A model generated the notes under the pieces. The model was not told where the DNA came from and did not search any database. It saw nothing but the letters and a program-made list of their open reading frames with translations. Source: FEN-1219 sp964503125 (GTDB taxonomy: Bacteria > Pseudomonadota > Gammaproteobacteria > Steroidobacterales > Rariloculaceae). From it: a stretch of 64,000 bases of DNA. Of the stretch, positions 35,541 through 43,146 are shown in pieces (within the stretch, counting starts at the first letter, position 1; each line of letters starts with the position of its first letter). The stretch spans positions 62,001 to 126,000 of the forward strand of contig CAZCZE010000010.1 in assembly GCA_964503125.1 (NCBI GenBank). Reading direction: 5' to 3'. The translations under genes and the position numbers were made by a program.

Positions 35541-36701
35541 CTAGCGCAGCGCAACCGCGGCGGCGGCCACAGGCGGTGGCGCCGCGGCCTCGGCCAGTTC
35601 GTCACCTTCGGCCGGCGCGAGGGGCACCGTGTTCTCGACGATGCGCGCGCTCGCGAGGTAGTGATCCAGGGAGCGAGTGCCCCGCAGCACCGGCAACGGC
35701 ATGCCGCGCTGCTCGGTCACGATGCGCGCGACGGCCGCGCGGTCGATCTCGACCGTTGCGGCCGCGGCGCCCGCCCGCGCGAGCGCGCGCGTCAGCGCCG
35801 CGTCGGCCTCGGCGAGCAGGTCGTGCGTCTCCTCGGCGAGCGGCGGATGCACCTCGAGATAGAGCTGGCCGTCGCGCCAGCCGGCGAGCACGGGCTGGTT
35901 GACGAGACGGACCGCAGTGCCGCGGCCGATGCGCCCGAACAACGCCTCGATGTCCTCGGGGTACAGGCGAATGCAGCCGTGGCTCGAGCGCATGCCCACG
36001 CCGGGCGGCTTGTTCGTGCCGTGAATGAGGTAGCCCGGCAGCGACAACGTCATCGCGAATTTGCCGAGCGGGTTGTCGGGCCCGGGCGGCACGACGCGCG
36101 GCAGCGGGTCGCCGCGCTCGGCGTGCTCCTTGCGCACCGACGCGGGCACGTACCAGGTCGGGTCGCTCACCTTGTCGGTCACCTTGGCCTCGCCGAACGG
36201 CGTGGCCCAGCCTTGCACGCCGATGCCGATCGGATGACTCGACACCTTCGTGACCGTCGCGCTCGCGCCGGCCGCCGATTTCTCGGTCGTGAAGTAGTAG
36301 AGCCGCATCGCCGGCACGTTGATGACGACGCCCGCGTGCGGCGCTTCGGGCAGGATCGTCTGCGTCGGCAGGTAGATCGCCGTGTCCTCGCCCGGCAGCC
36401 ATTGGTCGACGCCGGGATTGGCGCGGCGCAGCTCCTCGTAGCCCAGGTTGTACTGGCGGCCGATGGCCGAGAACGTGTTCTCGTGGCGCGCGAAGATCAC
36501 CTGCGTCTCGCCGGCGAGCTCCTGATCGGCCGCAAGCTCGAAGTGCCGCGTCTCGAGCGCCGCAAGCCGCGGCGCCGTGGGATCGGGCCGCGCGGGCGCT
36601 TCGATGACGGGCCCCGCCGCTTCGCGGGGCGGGGACAACAGCGTGCAGCCGCCGAGCAGCGTGGCGACGACGGCGAGCGAAGGACCGAGCCGGAGACTCA
36701 T
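35541..36701 (-). CDS. L,D-transpeptidase lipoprotein with LysM-like domain
   Basis: This 386-residue envelope enzyme has a lipobox (LLGGC, near residue 19), a LysM-like segment (HENTFSAIGRQYNLGYEELR, residues 70-115), and a YkuD catalytic domain with HGTN near 225 and the active-site SHGCIRLYPED near 240. Such enzymes make 3-3 peptidoglycan cross-links or attach Lpp-type proteins (ErfK/YbiS group). The C-terminal 100 residues are Ala-rich and variable. ATG at 36701 overlaps the stop of an upstream open segment. Confidence 0.92.
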   Translation of the reverse strand: MSLRLGPSLAVVATLLGGCTLLSPPREAAGPVIEAPARPDPTAPRLAALETRHFELAADQELAGETQVIFARHENTFSAIGRQYNLGYEELRRANPGVDQWLPGEDTAIYLPTQTILPEAPHAGVVINVPAMRLYYFTTEKSAAGASATVTKVSSHPIGIGVQGWATPFGEAKVTDKVSDPTWYVPASVRKEHAERGDPLPRVVPPGPDNPLGKFAMTLSLPGYLIHGTNKPPGVGMRSSHGCIRLYPEDIEALFGRIGRGTAVRLVNQPVLAGWRDGQLYLEVHPPLAEETHDLLAEADAALTRALARAGAAAATVEIDRAAVARIVTEQRGMPLPVLRGTRSLDHYLASARIVENTVPLAPAEGDELAEAAAPPPVAAAAVALR

Positions 36702-36931
36702 GGCGGCTGTGACTCCCTGACCTCGGCCCGAGTATACATAACCGACGAAATCGGCGAAGCGCCCAACCGATAGAGGTAGTCGTCGTCGTGGTCGGCGTCG
36801 ACTTGGCCGAGCTGCACGTCCTCCGGCTCATCGCCGCCGACCAGAGCGTCGGTGCGGCCGAGCGCGCGCCGCCGGCTTCGCCGGCGCGCGACTGGGCGTA
36901 GACGGCGCCGTTGACAAGAACGAGCGCCTTG
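36698..36931 (-). pseudogene. Open segment without a start codon ahead of the transpeptidase gene
   Basis: In the 298-base gap 36702-36999, the minus strand has a 78-codon open segment ending in TGA that overlaps the transpeptidase ATG in the ATGA manner of coupled genes. Its last 50 residues are acidic and protein-like (DEPEDVQLGQVDADHDDDY then LYRLGASP). It has no usable start; a neighbouring frame reads KALVLVNGAVYAQSRAGEAG just upstream. This fits a small gene broken by a frameshift, or chance. A hairpin (CGCCGGC-TTC-GCCGGCG, near 36870-36887) lies inside. Confidence 0.2.
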
Positions 36932-36999
36932 TTATTCGCGGATGCGAGGGGAAGTATGCATCAGCCTCGCGTGGCCGCGGGCCGGAGCTTCGACATGAG

Positions 37000-37983
37000 T
37001 CAGCGTGTCAGCAAGCTCTCCACGCCGCCGAGCATGCGCTCTTGCCAGGCGCGCCGGCGCTTGTAGGCCAAGTGGTAGAGCTCGTGGTCTTTGGCCGCCT
37101 CGAGCAGAAAGTCGTCGCTCGTGCGCAGCTCGTCGACGAGCTTGAGCTCGAGCGCGCGGATGCCGTGCCAATGCTCGCCCGTGGCCACGCGCTCGATGTC
37201 GACTTGCGGCCGATGCTCGCGGATCTGGCGCTTGAAAAGCTCGTGGACGTCTTCGACTTCTTCTTGCAGCTTGGCTCGGCCTTCATCGGTGTTCTTGCCG
37301 AACACCGTCAGCGTGCGCTTGTAGCGGCCGGCCGTGACTTGCTCGAAGTCGACACCCTTGTCCTCGAGCAGCCGATGGAAATTCGGCAGCTGCGCGAGCA
37401 CGCCGATCGAGCCCACGATCGCGAACGGCGCGGCGATGATCCTGTCGGCCACGCACGCCATGAGGTAGCCGCCGCTGGCCGCGACCTTGTCGACGGCGAC
37501 GAGCAGCGTGAGCCCACGGCTTTTCAGCCGCGTGAGCTGGGACGCCGCGAAGCCGTGCTCGTGGACCGTGCCGCCCGAGTTCTCGAGCCGCAACAGTACG
37601 CGGTCCTGCGGCCGCGCGACGCGCACGATGGCCGAGACTTCTTCGCGGAGCGAGGCCGCGGCGCTCGCGCGCAAGTCGCCCTTGAAGTCGAGCACGAACA
37701 GGCGCGGCTTCGGGCTGTCCTCTTTCCCGCGCGCCTTCTCCTCGCGCTTGCGCTGCTTGTCGCGAGCCTTGGCTTCCTTCTTGAACCGCGCCTTGCCCTC
37801 GACGACGACCTTGAGCTCGTCGGCCGAGTCCTCGTAGCGGCGGTTGAGATGCGCCACGACGAGGCCCTCGGCGTGGCCGCGGCGGCGCGTGGCCGCGAGC
37901 AGGGCGATCGCGACGACGACGAGCAGGACGAAGGTCGCGAGCTGCGCGAGGAACAGGCCGTACGCGGCGAGAAACTCGCTCAC
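37000..37983 (-). CDS. sohB: SohB-like S49 family membrane peptidase
   Basis: The 327-residue protein has an N-terminal transmembrane helix (residues 10-32), a charged Lys/Glu linker and an S49 (signal peptide peptidase A-like) domain. The nucleophile is the serine in DKVAASGGYLMACVAD near residue 170 and the general-base lysine lies in GRYKRTLTVFG near 222. Single-domain size and the linker match SohB rather than the duplicated SppA. It starts five bases after lipA, so the two form an operon. Confidence 0.92.
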   Translation of the reverse strand: MSEFLAAYGLFLAQLATFVLLVVVAIALLAATRRRGHAEGLVVAHLNRRYEDSADELKVVVEGKARFKKEAKARDKQRKREEKARGKEDSPKPRLFVLDFKGDLRASAAASLREEVSAIVRVARPQDRVLLRLENSGGTVHEHGFAASQLTRLKSRGLTLLVAVDKVAASGGYLMACVADRIIAAPFAIVGSIGVLAQLPNFHRLLEDKGVDFEQVTAGRYKRTLTVFGKNTDEGRAKLQEEVEDVHELFKRQIREHRPQVDIERVATGEHWHGIRALELKLVDELRTSDDFLLEAAKDHELYHLAYKRRRAWQERMLGGVESLLTR

Positions 37984-37988
37984 CTACG

Positions 37989-38975
37989 TCAGAGCCCGAC
38001 GTTGTTCTTTTCGAACACGCGGTCGGCGCGATAGCTCGAGCGCACGAGCGGCCCCGCCACGACCTCGAGGAAGCCGCGTTCGAGACCCAAGGTGCGATAG
38101 CGCTCGAACTCCGCGGGCGTCACGAAGTGCTCGACGGGCAAGTGGTTGACGGTCGGCCGCAGATATTGGCCGAACGTGACGATGTCGACGCCGGCTACCC
38201 TAAGGTCGTCGAGCGCCGCGACGATTTCGTCCGCGGTCTCGCCCAAGCCCACCATCAGGCTCGACTTCGTGAGCACGTCGGGCCGATAGCGCTTCGCGTG
38301 CGCGAGCACCGTGAGCGTCTGCACGTAGCCCGCGCGCGCGTCGCGCACGCGGTGCGTGAGCCGCTCGACGGTCTCGAGGTTTTGCGCGAACACGTCTACA
38401 CCTGAGTCGAGCACCGTGGTCACGGCGGCGAGATTGCCGGCGAAGTCCGGCGTCAACGCCTCGACGGCCGTCTGCGGGCAGCGTGCCTTGATAGCGCGGA
38501 TGCAGTCGGCGTAATGGCGCGCGCCGCCGTCGGGCAAGTCGTCGCGGTCGACGGACGTGAGCACGATGTAGTTCAGGTTCATGAGCTCGACCGTGCGCGC
38601 CGAGTTCTCGACCTCATCCTTGTCGAGCCAGCCGTGCGGGTTGCCCGTGTCGACGGCGCAGAACTGACAGGCGCGCGTGCAGACAGATCCCAAGAGCATG
38701 ATGGTCGCGGTGCCGTTGTTCCAGCACTCGCCGATGTTCGGGCAGATGGATTCTTCGCAGACCGTCGCGAGACGATGCTCGCGAACCGTCGAGCGCACCC
38801 GCTCGAAGCGCTCGCCCGCGGGCAACCGCGCCTTGAGCCAAGCAGGCTTCCGCTCGCGCGGCGCCTGTTGCCGGTCGGAGCGCGCTTTGACGCCGTTCTT
38901 GATGGCGGCGAAGCCCTGCTCGGTCTGGTACTTGGCGCCCGTGACGACGACCGGAATGCCGCGAAACTCGCTCAT
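37989..38975 (-). CDS. lipA: Lipoyl synthase
   Basis: LipA inserts two sulfurs into protein-bound octanoate to make lipoate. The 328-residue radical-SAM enzyme has the auxiliary cluster cysteines CEESICPNIGEC near residue 72 and the SAM-cluster motif CTRACQFC near 100, plus the C-terminal RSSYRADR with the conserved cluster serine. lipB, often adjacent, is not in this window. It is divergent from greB. Confidence 0.97.
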   Translation of the reverse strand: MSEFRGIPVVVTGAKYQTEQGFAAIKNGVKARSDRQQAPRERKPAWLKARLPAGERFERVRSTVREHRLATVCEESICPNIGECWNNGTATIMLLGSVCTRACQFCAVDTGNPHGWLDKDEVENSARTVELMNLNYIVLTSVDRDDLPDGGARHYADCIRAIKARCPQTAVEALTPDFAGNLAAVTTVLDSGVDVFAQNLETVERLTHRVRDARAGYVQTLTVLAHAKRYRPDVLTKSSLMVGLGETADEIVAALDDLRVAGVDIVTFGQYLRPTVNHLPVEHFVTPAEFERYRTLGLERGFLEVVAGPLVRSSYRADRVFEKNNVGL

Positions 38976-39037
38976 CGTGACTTGCTAACATCCGTCGCAA
39001 CGTCGGCGAGTATCGCACGGCGCGACAGAGGGGTGTT

Positions 39038-39535
39038 ATGGGCCGCTACCGCGCGCCGCGACCCGAGAGCGCGAAGTACATCACGCCCGAGGGCGCGGCG
39101 CGGCTGCGCCGCGAGCTCGACGAGCTCTGGCGCGTGAAGCGCCCTGCCGTCACCAGAGCGGTGGCCGAAGCAGCCGCGCAGGGCGATCGGTCCGAGAACG
39201 CCGAGTACATCTACGGCAAGAAGCAGCTCGCCGAGATCGATCGGCGCGTGCGCTTCTTGCGCAAGCGCTTGACGGGCATCCGCGTCGTCGATACGACGCC
39301 GAGCGACACGAGCAGGGTGTACTTCGGCGCGCGGTTCGAGCTTACGAGCGACGACGGGCGGCGCGCGGAGTATCGTCTCGTCGGTCCCGACGAGTTCGAC
39401 TTCGCGCCCGAGTACGTCAGCGTCGACTCGCCATTGGGGAAGGCCGTGCTCGGTAAGGCGCTGGGCTCGACGGTTGACGTGCCGACGCCGGAGGGGAGAA
39501 GGCGGTATGAGATCACGGGCGTGCGTTATCAGTGA
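39038..39535 (+). CDS. greB: Transcription elongation factor GreB
   Basis: GreB stimulates RNA cleavage by stalled RNA polymerase. The 165-residue protein has the N-terminal coiled coil with YITPEGAARLRRELDELW and the acidic tip region GDRSENAEY, and the C-terminal FKBP-like domain (DSPLGKAVLGKALGS). YIYGKKQLAEIDRRVRFL is characteristic of GreB rather than GreA. GGGG lies eight bases ahead of the ATG. Confidence 0.95.
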   Translation: MGRYRAPRPESAKYITPEGAARLRRELDELWRVKRPAVTRAVAEAAAQGDRSENAEYIYGKKQLAEIDRRVRFLRKRLTGIRVVDTTPSDTSRVYFGARFELTSDDGRRAEYRLVGPDEFDFAPEYVSVDSPLGKAVLGKALGSTVDVPTPEGRRRYEITGVRYQ

Positions 39536-39561
39536 TCCTCCGCGCGCAGGAAAATGCGGCA

Positions 39562-39582
39562 TGGCGGCCATCCATGGCCGCC
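39562..39582. repeat. Small palindrome with CATCCATG loop
   Basis: GGCGGCCATCCATGGCCGCC forms a short GC-rich hairpin between convergent greB and the small gene on the other strand. Its loop is close to the CATCCCTG loop of the internal hairpin in the four junction elements. It could be a relic of such an element or simply the greB 3' hairpin. Confidence 0.45.
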
Positions 39583-39608
39583 AAAAAAAAGCCCGGCCGA
39601 AGCCGGGC
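39583..39608 (-). terminator. Intrinsic terminator of the small 39636 gene
   Basis: On the minus strand GCCCGGCTTCGGCCGGGC (39591-39608) folds into a 7-bp stem with a TTCG-type loop and is followed by eight U residues (39583-39590). This is a textbook Rho-independent terminator for the gene ending at 39636. Confidence 0.85.
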
Positions 39609-39635
39609 GAAGTCACAGGGGGAAACCGTTGGGAG

Positions 39636-39836
39636 CTACTGCAATCGAGCCCAATTGATGAGCCGGACGTCGCTCGAGCGCAGATCGAAATTGCGCGCGA
39701 GCAGCGCCTCGATCTCTTTGGTCTCGTAGCGCTGGTCCGTCGCTTGATTCACTTCCACTACTCCGCTGAATTCCTGATCAGAGCCCGCCGCGGCCTCGCC
39801 GGTCAGCACGAAGTGCGTGTAGTACTTGACGCCCAT
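39636..39836 (-). CDS. Small uncharacterised protein
   Basis: A 66-residue acidic soluble protein (MGVKYYTHFVLTGEAAAGSD, ETKEIEALLARNFDLRSSDV) with no signal peptide or membrane segment. I do not recognise a family. It is likely real because it ends just before a strong intrinsic terminator on the same strand and its sequence is not low complexity. The codon use is less GC-biased than that of its neighbours. No good Shine-Dalgarno precedes the ATG. It is divergent from the OmpA-family gene. Confidence 0.7.
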   Translation of the reverse strand: MGVKYYTHFVLTGEAAAGSDQEFSGVVEVNQATDQRYETKEIEALLARNFDLRSSDVRLINWARLQ

Positions 39837-39965
39837 GGGTTCGTGAGTCTAGAAGCCGGCCTGGCACAACGTCTGTGATTGGCTGCACAGTTTGCCGGGA
39901 CCCGCGGCGCGCGCACGCTGCGAATCTCCGTAATCCGTGGTGAAATCGCGTTGGCCGCGCGGCTC

Positions 39966-39993
39966 TTGACATATTTTCCCCGCGGCATATAGA
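39966..39993 (+). promoter_or_regulatory. Sigma-70 promoter of the OmpA-family gene
   Basis: TTGACA (39966-39971) and TATAGA (39988-39993) are separated by 16 bases in an AT-richer patch, the best promoter match in the window. It lies 25 bases ahead of the ATG at 40018, with GAGGAG at 40003-40008 as ribosome-binding site. The near-consensus boxes suggest strong constitutive expression. Confidence 0.8.
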
Positions 39994-40017
39994 GAGAGTG
40001 TCGAGGAGCTCGTTCGA

Positions 40018-41478
40018 ATGACTCATATCCGGCTCGCGTTGCTCGGTCTGCTCGCCGCACTGGCGGCGCCTGCGTTTGCCCAGGACGATCTGCGGGCGAC
40101 GCTGTTCGGCGACGCCGATCGAGCGCTCGAGCAGGCACGAGCGGCGAACGCCGAGCTGCTCGCGCCCGAGACGTTCGGCCGCGGCCTCGAGGCCTATCTA
40201 TCGGCCGAAGCCGACCTCACGCGTGGCCGCAACATCGACCGCATTCGCAGCGCTCTGGCCACTGCGGCTCGCACGCTCGGCGAGGCGCGTGACGCGGCCG
40301 AGATCGCGAGCGTTACGCTCGCGGCCGTCATCAAGACACGTGCCGATGCCGCCAACGCCAACGCCGCCACATTCGCGGCCGACCTCTGGGCCGAGGCCGG
40401 CGAGAGCTTCGGCCAGGCCGCGCGGCGTCTCGAGACGGGCGACATTCGCGGCGCGCGCACGCGCGCCGACGAGGCCGAAGCGCTGTTCCGCGACGCCGAG
40501 CTCACGGCCATCAAGGCTCAGTACCTGAGCCAGACGCGCGCGTTGCTCGCCGAGGCCGAGCAGGCCCGCGTGCCGCGGCTCGCGCCGAAAACCTACGAGC
40601 GGGCGCGCGGCCTGCTCGCCGAAGCCGAGCGCGAGCTCAACGACAACCGCTACGACACGGACTTGCCGCGCAGCCTCGCGCAGCAGGCGAACTACGAGGC
40701 CCGGCACGCGATCTATCTCGCAGGCCTCATCGCCCGGATCGACGACGAAGATCGGACGCTCGAAGATCTCATCCTGAGCTACGAGCAGCCTCTCGCCGAC
40801 ATCAGCGCCGCCGCCGACATAGCCGCGCAGCTCGACAAGGGCGTCGAGCCCGTCGTCACGGAGCTCGTCGCCTACATCGAGGGCCTGCGCGAGCAGGCCG
40901 CGCAAGCGGAGCGCGACGTCGCCGACATGCGCACGCGCGTCGCAGCGCTCGAGGAGGAGATCCGCGATCTCGATCAGCGCCTCGGCGGCGTCTCGCAGGA
41001 GCGCGTGGCGCTCGTGCAGCGCCTCGCGGCGGAAGAGCGCATCCGCGAGCAGTTCGCCGCGATCGAGAACATCTTCGCGCGCGACGAGGCGCGCGTCTCG
41101 CGCGAAGGCAACCGCATGATCATCCGGCTCGTCGGGCTCACGTTCCAGAGCGGCCAGGACGTCGTGCGGCCCGCGTATCGGCAGCTCCTCGAGAAGGTGC
41201 GGCAGGCTGCGGAAGTGTTCCCGCGCTCGCAGATCACGGTCGAGGGGCACACCGACTCGTACGGCGGCGACGAGAGCAATCTCGCGCTGTCGCGGCGGCG
41301 CGCCGACGCCGTGAGCGCGTATCTCACGACCGAGCTCAACGTGCCGGCGTTCCGCCTGAGCTCGGTCGGCTACGGCGAGACGCAGCCGATCGCCAACAAC
41401 GACACCGAGCAGGGCCGCGAGCGCAACCGCCGCATCGACGTCATCATCGAGCCCCAGCTCGAATCCGCCCCCCAATAA
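40018..41478 (+). CDS. OmpA-family envelope protein with DUF4398-like coiled-coil region
   Basis: The 486-residue exported protein has a signal peptide (to FAQ-DDL, near residue 22), a long Ala/Glu-rich helical region resembling DUF4398 (LARE-type repeats, residues 25-330), and a C-terminal OmpA-like peptidoglycan-binding domain with EGHTDSYGGDESNLALSRRR near 400 and NRRIDVII at the end. It probably tethers the outer envelope to the cell wall. It has a strong promoter directly upstream and is followed by hairpin element copy 3. Confidence 0.9.
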   Translation: MTHIRLALLGLLAALAAPAFAQDDLRATLFGDADRALEQARAANAELLAPETFGRGLEAYLSAEADLTRGRNIDRIRSALATAARTLGEARDAAEIASVTLAAVIKTRADAANANAATFAADLWAEAGESFGQAARRLETGDIRGARTRADEAEALFRDAELTAIKAQYLSQTRALLAEAEQARVPRLAPKTYERARGLLAEAERELNDNRYDTDLPRSLAQQANYEARHAIYLAGLIARIDDEDRTLEDLILSYEQPLADISAAADIAAQLDKGVEPVVTELVAYIEGLREQAAQAERDVADMRTRVAALEEEIRDLDQRLGGVSQERVALVQRLAAEERIREQFAAIENIFARDEARVSREGNRMIIRLVGLTFQSGQDVVRPAYRQLLEKVRQAAEVFPRSQITVEGHTDSYGGDESNLALSRRRADAVSAYLTTELNVPAFRLSSVGYGETQPIANNDTEQGRERNRRIDVIIEPQLESAPQ

Positions 41479-41482
41479 CAAC

Positions 41483-41611
41483 CAGTTCTGAGCTTCGCTT
41501 GCGAGGGCTCCCCCCGAGACCGTCGGCGCACATGGATGTGCGCCGCCGAGCCGCAGGGATGCACTTCCGGCGTGTCTCGGGGGGAGCCCTCGCAAGCGAA
41601 GCTCAGAACTG
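41483..41611. repeat. Convergent-junction hairpin element, copy 3
   Basis: The core is 41516-41578 and the arms, 41483-41515 and 41579-41611, are a perfect 33-bp inverted repeat. The right arm includes the last nine coding bases of the convergent hydrolase gene (codons Gln, Phe and the TGA stop at 41603-41605); the left arm therefore carries an inverted copy of the end of that gene, four bases after the OmpA-family stop. The core is the most diverged of the four. Confidence 0.88.
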
Positions 41612-42505
41612 CCGCTCGAGCCAGTCGCCGATGACTTCGGCGAGCAGCGGTTGCGCGAGATAGCCGTAGGCCTCGTGCGCGTTGAGGCCGGTGGCGCCGC
41701 GGAAATAGTTGTCGAAGTCGACGAAGTCCTCGAGCGCGTCGACCAATCCTAAATCGCGCATCTCGTGGAAGTACGGCGTGAGCCGCGGCCGCAGCGCCGT
41801 CGTGTCGCCGCGCGCCGTGAGATTGACCCAGCGCCGCACGTTGTGCGGATAACGCGCCGCGTCCTCGCCACGCGCGCCCTTCCGCGACCGCTGCACGAAC
41901 CGTGTCGCGAGCGGGCTGCCGAGCGTCACGAGCAAGCTGATCTCGCCGGCAGCGCGTTGCACGTGCGTGAGCTCCCACAGCGTGTCGTAGACGATGACGG
42001 AGCCCAAGCTGTGGCCGATGAGCAACACGCGCGCGCCGTCTCGCCACGCGCCCTCGAGCGTGGCGCGCAGCACGCCGCGCACCTCGGCGCCGACGCCGTC
42101 CCGATTCTTGAGATAGCGGTTCGCCTCGTGCATGAGCCGCCGCGTGTGCGGCGGCGCGAGCCGCCGGCCGAGGAACGGCACGGCGTCGCCCACGAGATGT
42201 GCCCATCTCAGCAATCGGCGCGGCCACGAGCCGAGCTCGCGCAGGTCCTGCTCGCTCGGGGCGGTCTGCCGAAGCAGCTGCTCGATGCCGGGCAAGTCGA
42301 CGGTGACGTCCCGATGGGCGCCGTAGAAAAGATAGGTCCAGGCGACGAGTACGAAGGCTTCATCGTGCGCGGCGAGCCATTCGGCTGCGCGCGGCCGCGA
42401 GCGCGCGAGCCCCGCGAGCAGCACGCGCTCGAGCTGCGGCCGGTAGATTTCCGCCGGCGGCTTCGGGTTCAACCCGGGAACGAAGATGATGCGTGCGTCC
42501 GTCAA
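41603..42505 (-). CDS. Alpha/beta-hydrolase superfamily protein
   Basis: A 300-residue cytoplasmic protein starting TDARIIFVPGLNPKP and carrying the nucleophile elbow GHSLGS near residue 165, so it is probably an esterase or lipase-like hydrolase; the substrate is unknown. TTG at 42505 is chosen because the open frame further upstream would run into the divergent glyoxalase promoter and has no homology-like sequence. The last codons and stop lie inside the right arm of hairpin element copy 3. Confidence 0.8.
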   Translation of the reverse strand: MTDARIIFVPGLNPKPPAEIYRPQLERVLLAGLARSRPRAAEWLAAHDEAFVLVAWTYLFYGAHRDVTVDLPGIEQLLRQTAPSEQDLRELGSWPRRLLRWAHLVGDAVPFLGRRLAPPHTRRLMHEANRYLKNRDGVGAEVRGVLRATLEGAWRDGARVLLIGHSLGSVIVYDTLWELTHVQRAAGEISLLVTLGSPLATRFVQRSRKGARGEDAARYPHNVRRWVNLTARGDTTALRPRLTPYFHEMRDLGLVDALEDFVDFDNYFRGATGLNAHEAYGYLAQPLLAEVIGDWLERQF

Positions 42506-42591
42506 TGGATTCGGTGCCTGTGACCGCCCGCACTCTCCGGGTATAGTCCCGCAAACTCTGGGCTGGCATCGACTCGTAAGGAGAATAGGTC

Positions 42592-43011
42592 GTGCGGTAT
42601 CTGCATACAATGGTGCGCGTCAGCGATCTCGACGCATCCCTCGACTTCTATTGCAACAAGCTCGGCTTGCAGCAAGTGCGCCGCGTCGACCACGAGGCCG
42701 GCCGCTTCACGCTCGTGTTCGTCGCGCCGCCGGGACAAGAGGAGTGCGCGCTCGAGCTCACCTACAACTGGGATCCCGAGCAGTACGCGGGCGGGCGCAA
42801 TTTCGGCCACGTTGCCTACGAGGTCGACGACATCTACGCGCTCTGCCAACGCCTGCGCGACGCCGGCGTCACGATCAACCGCCCGCCGCGCGACGGCAAG
42901 ATGGCGTTCATCCGTTCGCCCGACAACGTCTCCATCGAGCTGCTCCAGAAGGGCGCGGCGCTTCCCAAAGCCGAGCCCTGGGCCTCGATGGCCAACACCG
43001 GCACCTGGTAA
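42592..43011 (+). CDS. gloA: Lactoylglutathione lyase (glyoxalase I)
   Basis: GloA converts the methylglyoxal-glutathione hemithioacetal to lactoylglutathione. The 139-residue protein has the short-form pattern MVRVSDLDASLDFYCNKLGL, LELTYNW, FGHVAYEVDD and IELLQKG, with metal ligands His (near residue 7) and Glu (near 57), His (near 75) and Glu (near 121). GTG at 42592 follows AAGGAG. Element copy 4 lies nine bases after its stop. Confidence 0.95.
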   Translation: MRYLHTMVRVSDLDASLDFYCNKLGLQQVRRVDHEAGRFTLVFVAPPGQEECALELTYNWDPEQYAGGRNFGHVAYEVDDIYALCQRLRDAGVTINRPPRDGKMAFIRSPDNVSIELLQKGAALPKAEPWASMANTGTW

Positions 43012-43019
43012 CCCTCACT

Positions 43020-43146
43020 GGGATTTCTCACCGACTGCGTACGGCTCTCTCGAGACCGTCGGCGCACAGGGACGTGCGCCGACGAGCCCCAGGGATGGTC
43101 TTCCGGCGTGTCTCGAGAGAGCCGTACGCAGGCGGTGAGAAATCCC
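43020..43146. repeat. Convergent-junction hairpin element, copy 4
   Basis: The core is 43052-43114. The arms, 43020-43051 and 43115-43146, pair over 32 bases with one mismatch. The right arm ends at the first base of the stop triplet of the convergent diguanylate cyclase gene, so the element fills the entire gap between the two genes. Arm sequence is unrelated to copies 1-3. Confidence 0.88.

Noticed and set aside
42506..42610. Upstream extension of the hydrolase to 42610
   Set aside because: It would overlap the gloA start and ribosome-binding site and has no family-like sequence.
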